From NCBI RefSeq assembly GCF_026625885.1, contig NZ_CP113068.1, positions 3,720,001 through 3,784,000 on the forward strand: a stretch of DNA of 64,000 nucleotides, given 5' to 3'. Both the position numbers and the translations under genes were made by a program. The notes below the pieces were generated by a model, which searched no databases, was not told the origin of the DNA, and was given only the letters and a program-made list of their open reading frames with translations. The DNA is from Roseateles sp. SL47 (lineage in GTDB: Bacteria > Pseudomonadota > Gammaproteobacteria > Burkholderiales > Burkholderiaceae_C). This document shows, in pieces, positions 53,995-61,135 of this stretch (position 1 is the stretch's first letter; each line of letters begins with the position of its first letter).

Positions 53995-54390
53995 GATGGC
54001 AGTGCTGCCGAGGCCAGTAATTCATTGGCGTTTAAGCCGGGGCAAGATCTCATTCACTTCAACAAACACGGTGGCGAAATCGCGGACGTGCTTGGTCACC
54101 AAAACTACACGCTCGAGCAATATTTGTCTGATGCAAACTCGGTGATTCAAAACGGTAAGTTCGTGCCGGAGTTGAACGGATATGCGGCCATACCCGGAGG
54201 AGCTGGTTCGGCAAAAGGTTTGTTTGTTGGTCTCGATAGAACGACTGGTGAAATCACCACGATGCACTTGAAGTCGGTTTCTTGGTTCGGAATGAAGGCA
54301 CCCAGCCTGGGTTGGCTGGCGCAGCCGAGTAGCGTTCTGACCGACATCGTTGGCCCGAAAACAAACTTGGGTTGGAAATGGCCTTATTGA
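52924..54390 (+). CDS. Orphan CdiA-CT module 4: CdiA stub, Hint and unclassified toxin
   Basis: This 488-residue open frame repeats residues about 4330-4697 of CdiA and then carries a new toxin domain after EVGN. That domain reads LIHFNKHGGEIADVLGHQNYTLEQYLSDANSVIQNG, then GGAGSAKGLFVGLDRTTGEITTMHLKSVSWFGMKAPSLGW. The conserved Lys/His, the T-T-x-H-x-K run and the size are reminiscent of small RNase-like polymorphic toxins, but I cannot assign a family. Its first ATG is probably not used for independent secretion, since no signal or TPS domain remains. It is best read as a silent cassette that can replace the active cdiA end. Confidence 0.85.
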   Translation: MFQHDMTLGTVRTASNVVASVSEGQAVTRDVLAYESSMAQWLLSGKAKDITLGDVLKVVVDATPLGIGFSAGEKLSSTDPETIKAGGSEIGAALTYAALGAALEPAAMAAKGLVQKVDGIVLSKVEQVEVPALSHLSEKVDGVPGSSGGVAAGKVEESLPEVKGPSGAEEVTPEKVAPEKQTGEATPDAAPKCLTPPNCFVAGTLIHTVDGPKAIETFVGGELVLSRDEFTQAPGVRPVVATVSTEDQPIFEVVIVDADGRKEALQTTAEHPFWVTRVPGNQPLEEGAATAQWVRAASLEPGMRVIDLLGRDLTVHAQRALERKATVYNIEVHEHHTYHVGGMGVWVHNAPCCEVGNDGSAAEASNSLAFKPGQDLIHFNKHGGEIADVLGHQNYTLEQYLSDANSVIQNGKFVPELNGYAAIPGGAGSAKGLFVGLDRTTGEITTMHLKSVSWFGMKAPSLGWLAQPSSVLTDIVGPKTNLGWKWPY

Positions 54391-54403
54391 GCAGGAGTAT
54401 TTA

Positions 54404-54769
54404 ATGCGTGTTGAATATATCGAATGGATTTCCAGGGAGGCCGAAGAGGCTGAAGTTGTCGTGAGCCACGGCCACTTTTCCTGCCGCGCATTCTCGCAAC
54501 CCTGCTTGCTTTCGGTGGGCCAAGTATTGGAGCAGCCATTGCACGTTTTTGGCGCAAAGAACATCATGCGGTCTGCCGCTGAAGAACAGAGCATAGAGCT
54601 TCAGGTGGAAGGTGGGCTCGCTCACAAAGTAACTGGGATATTCAAGGACTCGCAAAGTAAGCGGATTATTGTTGGCGGAATAGAAATGGTTCTAGATGAT
54701 TACATTCCTGGTGGTCTTCAAGTCGGCGACATGATTGACTTCGAGTGCGCGCGGATTGACGTTTGGTAG
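54404..54769 (+). CDS. Candidate immunity protein for module 4
   Basis: This 121-residue protein begins MRVEYIEWISREAEEAEVVVSHGHFSCRAFSQPC. AGGAG lies six bases before the ATG, which is why I rejected the longer in-frame extension. It has a beta-rich appearance with several Cys/His. It starts 13 bp after the module 4 toxin and is followed one base after its stop by the scar TTGGCAATG (54771). The family is not recognised. Confidence 0.75.
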   Translation: MRVEYIEWISREAEEAEVVVSHGHFSCRAFSQPCLLSVGQVLEQPLHVFGAKNIMRSAAEEQSIELQVEGGLAHKVTGIFKDSQSKRIIVGGIEMVLDDYIPGGLQVGDMIDFECARIDVW

Positions 54770-54799
54770 TTTGGCAATGGCGGAAGGCCGACACGCCTC

Positions 54800-56091
54800 G
54801 TGGGCACTTCTCAAAACCTCTCTCACACCTGACACCGGAATCGGTCACCATACAGGCCATGATCACACCCCGCATCAAGCCGTCGGCCTTCTGGCGCCGC
54901 CAGGCTTCATCTGACCTATTCGTTCAGGACCGACGTCAGGAGAAGATGGGCAGCTTCATCGCCAACCTCGCGGCGATGGACGAACTGGTGGACTTCGCAG
55001 CAGTTGCAGCTCAGGTGGAGGCAGCCTGCCCACGGCCCGACCGCAGCAAGGGTGGTCGCCCGCCGTACTCCACCGAGATCATGGTGCGGCTGGTGTTCAT
55101 CCAGTCGCTGTACAACTTGAGCGACGAGGAGTGCGAGTACCAGGTGCTGGACCGCATGAGCTTCCAGCACTTTTGCCGGCTTGCAGGCGAGCTGCACATC
55201 CCGGACGCACGCACGCTGTGGCGCTTCAAGCAGCAACTGGCCCAGGGTGGCCTGGGCGGGAGGGCCATCTTCGAGGCCGTGAGCCAGCAACTGCAGGCTC
55301 ACGGCTACATCCCGCGAGGCGGGCAGATCGTGGACGCCAGCATCGTGCAGGCGCCGGTCACGCACACCAAGAGCGAGGAGCGCGAAGCGCTCAATGAAGG
55401 GCAGGCCCCTGAGGGCTGGTCCTCCAAGAAGCTGCGCCACACCGACCGCGCCGCCCGCTGGACGAAGAAGCACGGCAAGAGCCACTACGGCGACAAGGTG
55501 CATGCCAACAGCGACGCGCGCTACAAGCTCATCCGCAAGATCAAGGTCACGCCGGCCAATGTGGACGACGGCCAGACCTTGAAGGACGTGCTGGACCCCA
55601 GCAACACCGGCAAACGCGTGCTGGCCGACCGGGGCTATGACAGCCAGGCCAACCGGGACCTGCTGCGAGAGCAGCAACTGCGAGACGGCATCGGCAGAAG
55701 AGCCCGGCCTGGGCAGCAGAAGCGTCAGCGGCTGGATGCACGCAACACGGCCATCAACCGCATCCGGGCCAGAGGCGAGCACGTGTTCGCGGGCCTGCAG
55801 CAGTTGGGTGGCAAGGTGGTGCGGGCCACGACGCTGGCTCGCAATGAACTGGCGAACACGCTCCAGTGCGTGGCCTACAACGTCAAGCGACTGGTGTGGC
55901 TGGCCGCCCATGAGCCGGCGCATTGAGCGCCGCCAAGGGCGAGGTGCGCCCGCTGAGCCCGCAAAGCGGGAGATGAGGGGCCTGGCGGCCAGCTTCGATG
56001 GCTGAAACGGGCTTGTGCGGCCTCAATCCGAGGCTGCGGACATGCTCGCGCCTTCAGGTGCGGCGAGAACGGGGTTATGAGAAGTGCCCAC
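54800..56091 (+). mobile_element. IS5-family insertion sequence (1292 bp)
   Basis: The ends carry inverted repeats GTGGGCACTTCTCA[A]AACC (54800-54818) and, reversed, GTGGGCACTTCTCA[T]AACC (56091-56073), 18 of 19 matching. They enclose one transposase gene. I see no matching short target duplication next to the ends, so rearrangement after insertion is possible. It separates the module 4 scar (54771-54779) from the tail of another toxin. Confidence 0.9.
54859..55926 (+). CDS. IS5-family transposase
   Basis: This 355-residue DDE transposase has an N-terminal DUF772-type domain (RPPYSTEIMVRLVFIQSLYNLSDEECEYQVLDRMSFQHFCRL). Catalytic segments are IVDASIVQAPVTH (first Asp), VLADRGYDSQANRD (second Asp) and NRIRARGEHVFAGL (Glu). 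The frame is intact and lies inside well-matched inverted repeats, so the element may be active. Confidence 0.93.
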   Translation: MITPRIKPSAFWRRQASSDLFVQDRRQEKMGSFIANLAAMDELVDFAAVAAQVEAACPRPDRSKGGRPPYSTEIMVRLVFIQSLYNLSDEECEYQVLDRMSFQHFCRLAGELHIPDARTLWRFKQQLAQGGLGGRAIFEAVSQQLQAHGYIPRGGQIVDASIVQAPVTHTKSEEREALNEGQAPEGWSSKKLRHTDRAARWTKKHGKSHYGDKVHANSDARYKLIRKIKVTPANVDDGQTLKDVLDPSNTGKRVLADRGYDSQANRDLLREQQLRDGIGRRARPGQQKRQRLDARNTAINRIRARGEHVFAGLQQLGGKVVRATTLARNELANTLQCVAYNVKRLVWLAAHEPAH

Positions 56092-56262
56092 CAGGGGCAG
56101 TATTACAAATTCACCTATTCAGGTGGTGCCATCGTGAAGGTTATTGACCCGGCCACCTATCGCGTGACAGGCTGGCCTGAAGGAAACACAACTTTCTACA
56201 ATCAGGCCGGTCAGCCGATTGTCTACAATCAGGCCACCAAATCGTGGAGTTTGAAGAAATGA
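56092..56262 (+). pseudogene. Toxin C-terminal fragment of module 5, cut by the IS
   Basis: Just after the right IS end the frame reads QGQYYKFTYSGGAIVKVIDPATYRVTGWPEGNTTFYNQAGQPIVYNQATKSWSLKK and stops in an ATGA overlap with the next gene. This resembles C-terminal tails of polymorphic toxins (YYKFTY...VKVVDP-TY pattern). Its N-terminal part is missing or reduced to the residues after the scar on the other side of the IS (GNGGRPTRL). Confidence 0.65.
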
Positions 56263-56765
56263 GCGCGGAGATTGATTGGGAAGCCGCTGTTGAGCCTGGC
56301 CACCGCATGCTCGGTTTGACGTTGGGGATGGATTTCTCTTCCGTTCGCGCGTTGCTGGGGCCTGCCGGCGCTGAGGTCCAGTTTCGCGGCTCCCCTCTAT
56401 TGATCGTGGACGATCAGCAAGAGGGCGCCATCCATCTCCGAGCGGTAGATTTACTGGGGCTGCCGTATGAATGGCAGAACAGCTTGGTGCGTTTGGTATT
56501 TAGTGATGGACGGTTAGTCACCATCACCGCCGACGGCATGATGGGCAATGAATTCTACGCGTACCGGGGCAAATTCAAGGGCAAGGTGGGGCTGGGTTCC
56601 AAGGTTTCGGAATTGCAGGAATTCGGCACTTTTGAATTTGATGACGCGGAAGAGGTATTTTTCTCGGATGGCTGGAAAGGGATGGAGGTATCTGGATCCA
56701 ATGCCTGCGATTTGGAGAAAAGCCCCGACCAGACCATTACTTTCATGAAGGTGTGGTGCAGGTGA
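56259..56765 (+). CDS. Candidate immunity protein for module 5
   Basis: This 168-residue protein begins MSAEIDWEAAVEPGHRMLGLTLGMDFSSVRALLGPAGAEVQF and overlaps the toxin stop as ATGA. It has no export signal. A beta-rich stretch (LVRLVFSDGRLVTITADGMMGNEFYAYRGKFKGKVGLGSKVSEL) resembles small immunity proteins of polymorphic toxin systems, though I cannot name the family. The frame is intact although the toxin is interrupted. Confidence 0.72.
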   Translation: MSAEIDWEAAVEPGHRMLGLTLGMDFSSVRALLGPAGAEVQFRGSPLLIVDDQQEGAIHLRAVDLLGLPYEWQNSLVRLVFSDGRLVTITADGMMGNEFYAYRGKFKGKVGLGSKVSELQEFGTFEFDDAEEVFFSDGWKGMEVSGSNACDLEKSPDQTITFMKVWCR

Positions 56766-56931
56766 GGGGGCTCTATCCCGTTCCGTGTGGAAAGCTGCCC
56801 GTCAATGCGAGGCAACCCGTGCCATCGGGATGACGGGCAAGTGGGTGAGCTTTGACATCCGCAGGTAGGCCACGGTGATGAAGTTCTTGGTCGGGCCTGC
56901 AAAACCCCGCCGACCCGCATGAACACTGGCT

Positions 56932-57576
56932 TTGCGGGTGATCGCTGATATCCAGAACTCCCAGTTTGCGTTGCAATGGGGTGCAGTTCCTGGGAGTTTG
57001 GAGACCACCGCGATGGCGCCCGAAGATTTCTTCCGAGCGCGCTTGGAGACGATGATCGACATGCGCCATGCGCTGGCGGTGCTGGCCACGCGCATGCCGT
57101 GGGAGCAGATCGAGGCATCGCTGGCGCCGCTGTTCTCCCACAAGGAACGTGCCGTTCATGTGGTTGAGGGCGCGGACCTGTTCGGCCCGACGCTGGAGAT
57201 CGCTGGCGCGGGCGTGAGCCAGCGCGGTCGGCCGCGCCTGCCGATCCGGCTGATGGTGGCGCTCCCGTATCTCAAGCATGTCTATGGCGAGAGCGACTAG
57301 TCGGTGGTCGAGCGCTGGGCCCAGGACGTGTACTTCCAGTTCTTCAGCGGCAACCAGTACTTCGAGCCACGCCTGCCCTGTGACGCGACACAAATCGGGC
57401 GCTTCCGCCGCGCGCTCGGTGAGGCGGGCGTCGAACAGCTGCTGAAGACGACCATCGAAGTGGCCGTGGGCATGAAGGCGATCAAGCCGGCGGAGTTCGA
57501 ACGCGTGATCGTTGACTCCACAGTGCAGGAGAAGGCCATTGCGGCCTCCCTGGCCACTGCACACCCTCATGCTTAG
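56932..57576 (+). pseudogene. IS5-family transposase remnant
   Basis: The N-terminal part of a second, different IS5-family transposase is visible (EDFFRARLETMIDMRHALAVLATRMPWEQIEASLAPLF, then GRPRLPIRLMVALPYLKHVYGESD). An in-frame TAG follows at 57298-57300. The frame resumes as VVERWAQDVYFQFFSGNQYFEPRLPCDATQIGRFRRALGEAGVEQLL...IVDSTVQEKAIA. The gene is cut off at about 57560, against the end of the TonB receptor gene. The 166 bp before it (56766-56931) show no gene. Confidence 0.85.
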
Positions 57577-60395
57577 AAGCGATAACTGCCGCTCACGTAG
57601 AAGAACCGTCCGCGCGGATCCGTATAGCTCGGGTCATAACCCGAAATAAAGAAGTAGGCCTGGTTGGAGAACGGCGGCGAGGTGTCAAACAGGTTCTTCA
57701 CCCCCGCCCGCAGGGACAAGGCCTTGGTGGCTTCCCAGCCCCCGGACAAGTCCCACAGCGAATACGCCTTCACCTTGTTCTTCTCCACCACCGTGCCGGT
57801 GTCCGTATCAATGGCGGAGTTCTGATCGGTGTAGCCGCTGTAGAACGTGTTCGCCAGATTCAGGCTCCAATCCCCCCGCGACCAATCCAGATTCAGCCGG
57901 TGCCGCCAGCGCTGCACCACGCCATCGGTCACAAACCGCCCGAGATTGCTGATGTAGGGGTCGCCATCACCCGTTTGCCGCTTGGACGTCAGGGTCCAGG
58001 TGCCGACCAGTTTGGCCGAGAAGCGGCCCCATTCCGTCGCCGCCGAGCGCAGTTGCAAGGTCAGATCCAGGCCGGAGGCCTTTTCCCGGCCCCGGTTTTC
58101 CTTGCGAAGTTCAATGAAGCAGATGCTGGAGTCGGACGCGTCGTAGTCACATCCGGCCAAGCCTTCATCCTCGTTGTAACGGTGCACCAGGGGTTCGTAT
58201 TTGTCCAGGTTGGACAGAATCACGTCATCGCCCAGTGTGCTGATCAGATTGCGCTTCTGGATGTTCCAGTAGTCCACCCCCACGCTCCACAATGGTGAGG
58301 GGTCGGTCAGGAAACCGATGCTGAACTGGCGCGACTTTTCCGGCTTCAGCTTGGGGTTGGATGACGTGCGGGTTTCCCATGCATCCGCACAGAAACTCAA
58401 GTCGTTGTCGTTCTCCGCCATGCATACCGGGTCCGGCAGGATGGAGGTGAAGGACACCTTGGTCGGGCGGTACAGATCGTCCATGGACGGGGCCCGGAAT
58501 CCAGTGCCGGCCGATGCTCTCAGTGTCAGGTCCGGCATCGGTGTCCAGCGCAGGCCCACTTTCGGATTGGTGGTGGAGCCGATGCGTTGATAGCGGTCAT
58601 GCCGCAACGACAACTGAGCCTCCCATCCCTTGGCAAACGGCGCCAACAATTCCCCGTACGCGGCCCAGACCTTGCGAGAGTTGTTGGTGAACTGCGCGTC
58701 GCCGGGGGAGGAGTCGCCCAGGATGTTGTCGGACATCAACAGGTCGCTGGCCGATGAAGCGGCCTTCTCCCGTCGGAATTCGGCACCCAGCGCCACCGCC
58801 AAATCCCCGCCATCCAGCCGAGTCAGCGCGCGGGACACCTTGGCATCCACCGAATCCATCACGCCTCGCGCCCGCCGCACCTCCTGGTCGATGTTCAGGG
58901 ATTTCAACAGCGCCAGCCCCTCGGCGCTGGATGCGCCAAACGGATTGAGCAGGCCGTCCGCATAGGCCTGCAGCGTGGCGTCTTCCGGGTAATAGCCCCG
59001 GACGTCGCGGTCGGAGACCCGGTTCACGCTGTGGTTGTAGCCCCAGTCGTAATCCCAGCCGCTCACGGTGCCGTTCATGCCCACCACCACGCGAGTGCCC
59101 GTGCTGGTCAACTGGCTGGCCCGATTGCCGCCTTCAATCATCCGGGTGCGCACCAGGATGCTGCGGTCGTCCGGCAGGGCATCGGCCAGGCCGGTGGCGG
59201 CCAGTTCCGGAATCTTGGACACATCCAGTTCCGCATCAATCCGGTTGCTGGTGCCGACATACCAGCTGCGCGCGCGGCTGTACGCGTACTCCACAAACGC
59301 CTGGTGGCTGTCGTTGATCTTGAAAACCCCACGGCCCAGGAAGCCGGTTTTCTCGGTTTTGGGATACAGCTCCAGGTCACGCATGTAGTCATACGTGCAG
59401 GCATCTTCCCCACCAATGCCGCTAGGCAGATACAGCGTGTGCGGCGGCTGGCAGTTGGGGGCACTGAGGTTGATGGTGCGGTTGACAATGGGCTTGCCGT
59501 TGATGGTGAAGCCCACGGACTGGAGATAGTCCCGTTGGTCGCTGCTCAGGCGGATGTTGCCGGGGTAGGTGACGCCGGACAGCAAATGCGGCAGGCGCTC
59601 AGGAATTCGCAAGTCGGAAATGAACTGGCGCTGCGAGGTGCGCAAGGCATTGGTGCGCTGGAAGTCCAGCACACCGAAAAGGTTGAAGCCGTCTCGCGAG
59701 ACGTCCCCATAGCCGCCGGAGATGCTGCCGGTGCGCTTGCCTGCGCCGCCTTCGCCGGAGAAGCCGCCATACGCATCCAGCTGCACGCCCTGGAAGTCCT
59801 TTCGGGTGATGAAGTTCACCACGCCGCCGATGGCGTCCGTGCCGTAGAGCGCTGAGGCGCCGTCCAGCAGCACTTCCACACGTTCAATGGCTGCGGCGGG
59901 GATGTTGTTCAGATCCACGCCCTGGTCGTCACCCGGCGACGCAAAGTTGGCCATGCGGCGGCCATTCAGCAGCACCAGGGTGGAGGAGGTGCCCAGTCCG
60001 CGCAGATTGGCGGAGTTCATGCCCATCTGGTCCTTGAACCCGCCCGTGCCGATGCTCACGCCGTCGGTCAAGCCTTTGCTGGCGGCCGAGACGGTGGCCA
60101 TCAATTCGGCCGCCGTGGTCACGCCGGCCTTGGTGATGTCCTGGCGGGTGATGACCTGAACGGGCAGGGCGCCTTCATCGGCCAGGCGTTTGATGGCGGA
60201 ACCGGTGATCTCCACACGCTCCAGCTTGCGCGGCGTGGTGTCGGCGTCTGCAGCGGCGCCCGTGGCTTGGGCCAGCGCGGTGAGCGGCACCAGCAGCGAT
60301 AGACCCGCCGAGAGCCCCAACGCAGCGGCCAGACGATGCCGGGTGGGGCGATGGCGGCCCGGCTGGCGGCGCGCGCGTGTGTGTGAGTGATTCAT
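57573..60395 (-). CDS. TonB-dependent outer-membrane receptor
   Basis: This 940-residue receptor has a signal peptide (LAAALGLSAGLSLLVPLTALAQA). A TonB-box-like/plug region follows (RVEITGSAIKRLADEGALPVQVITRQDITKAGVTTAAELM...NLRGLGTSSTLVLLNGRRMANF...LLDGASALYGTDAIGGVVNFITR, about 55-205). A 22-strand barrel ends in the canonical aromatic (FFYVSGSYRF). The plug type (Gly-rich, NLRGLG) is common in receptors for complex nutrients as well as metals. The ligand cannot be assigned and no sigma/anti-sigma or substrate genes are adjacent. IS remnants abut both sides. Confidence 0.93.
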   Translation of the reverse strand: MNHSHTRARRQPGRHRPTRHRLAAALGLSAGLSLLVPLTALAQATGAAADADTTPRKLERVEITGSAIKRLADEGALPVQVITRQDITKAGVTTAAELMATVSAASKGLTDGVSIGTGGFKDQMGMNSANLRGLGTSSTLVLLNGRRMANFASPGDDQGVDLNNIPAAAIERVEVLLDGASALYGTDAIGGVVNFITRKDFQGVQLDAYGGFSGEGGAGKRTGSISGGYGDVSRDGFNLFGVLDFQRTNALRTSQRQFISDLRIPERLPHLLSGVTYPGNIRLSSDQRDYLQSVGFTINGKPIVNRTINLSAPNCQPPHTLYLPSGIGGEDACTYDYMRDLELYPKTEKTGFLGRGVFKINDSHQAFVEYAYSRARSWYVGTSNRIDAELDVSKIPELAATGLADALPDDRSILVRTRMIEGGNRASQLTSTGTRVVVGMNGTVSGWDYDWGYNHSVNRVSDRDVRGYYPEDATLQAYADGLLNPFGASSAEGLALLKSLNIDQEVRRARGVMDSVDAKVSRALTRLDGGDLAVALGAEFRREKAASSASDLLMSDNILGDSSPGDAQFTNNSRKVWAAYGELLAPFAKGWEAQLSLRHDRYQRIGSTTNPKVGLRWTPMPDLTLRASAGTGFRAPSMDDLYRPTKVSFTSILPDPVCMAENDNDLSFCADAWETRTSSNPKLKPEKSRQFSIGFLTDPSPLWSVGVDYWNIQKRNLISTLGDDVILSNLDKYEPLVHRYNEDEGLAGCDYDASDSSICFIELRKENRGREKASGLDLTLQLRSAATEWGRFSAKLVGTWTLTSKRQTGDGDPYISNLGRFVTDGVVQRWRHRLNLDWSRGDWSLNLANTFYSGYTDQNSAIDTDTGTVVEKNKVKAYSLWDLSGGWEATKALSLRAGVKNLFDTSPPFSNQAYFFISGYDPSYTDPRGRFFYVSGSYRF

Positions 60396-60507
60396 GACAA
60401 GTCTTCCTGGGAGGCCTATGCCCCGTTTGCATCAGTCTAGAAAGACGTGTCCCGGCAGCACACTGGGAGACATACTGTGAAGTCGCGCGGAAACAACTCG
60501 GGTACGT

Positions 60508-60849
60508 TTGTTGACAGTTGGTGCTGAGCGCCTGTGCTTCCATAGCGATCGCGGCAGTCAATACTGCAGCCGGGACTTCCAGGACACCGTGAAGGCCTGG
60601 GGCATGCGCAGTTCGATGTCCCGCAAGGGCAACTGTTGGGACAACGCCCCGACCGAGAGCCTTTGGGGACGACTGAAGACGGCCTGCGTCCATGGCCGCC
60701 GGTTCGCCACGCACGAGGAAGCACGCCAAGTCGTCATGGACTGGCTCGCCTTCTACAACCATTCGAGGCTACATTCGGCGTTGGGCTATCTCAGCCCGAT
60801 GCAGTTCGAGCAACGCTGGCTGGCGGCGCAGTGCAAACCTGCCGCCTGA
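60508..60849 (+). pseudogene. IS3-family transposase (OrfB) C-terminal fragment
   Basis: Only the last third of the integrase-core transposase remains: HSDRGSQYCSRDFQDTVKAWGMRSSMSRKGNCWDNAPTESLWGRLKTACVHGRRF...FYNHSRLHSALGYLSPMQFEQ. This covers the second catalytic Asp and the Glu of the DDE triad. The upstream part is lost; the preceding 110 bp to the TonB receptor start show no transposase sequence. Confidence 0.88.
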
Positions 60850-60885
60850 TGATCGGGTTATGCACTCCGATTTCCAGGGGCAACC

Positions 60886-61135
60886 TCAAGCAGCATCTAT
60901 TTCAAGCGCAATTTGCTGGTGTCCACGTTCAAGCCTCACAAGTTGCTCAGCGCGGAGACGTTCGGCGCACTGGTTCTGGACTTCCTTACCTTCGGCAATG
61001 GCTACCTGGAGCTGCAGCGCAGTCGCACTGGCAAGCCGCTGGAGCTGAAGCACGCCCTTGCGAAGTACGTGCGGCGCGGAACGGATCTGGAGACCTACTA
61101 CTTCGTGCGCGGCTGGCGGGACGAGCACCAGTTCA
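60886..61135 (+). pseudogene. Phage portal protein (PBSX/P2 Q type), 5' part
   Basis: The frame reads SSIYFKRNLLVSTFKPHKLLSAETFGALVLDFLTFGNGYLELQRSRTGKPLELKHALAKYVRRGTDLETYYFVRGWRDEHQF, typical of the middle of P2-like portal proteins. The true N-terminus is missing, replaced by the IS3 remnant. The gene is interrupted by the IS1634-like element and resumes at 63048. Confidence 0.88.

Noticed and set aside
52924..54390. Independent secreted toxin gene
   Set aside because: It lacks a signal peptide and TPS domain and begins inside a repeat of cdiA, so it is better read as a silent cassette.
54790..56101. Target-site duplication of the IS5-family element
   Set aside because: Flanks read ...GCCTC and CAGGGG...; no convincing direct repeat of 2-9 bp was found.
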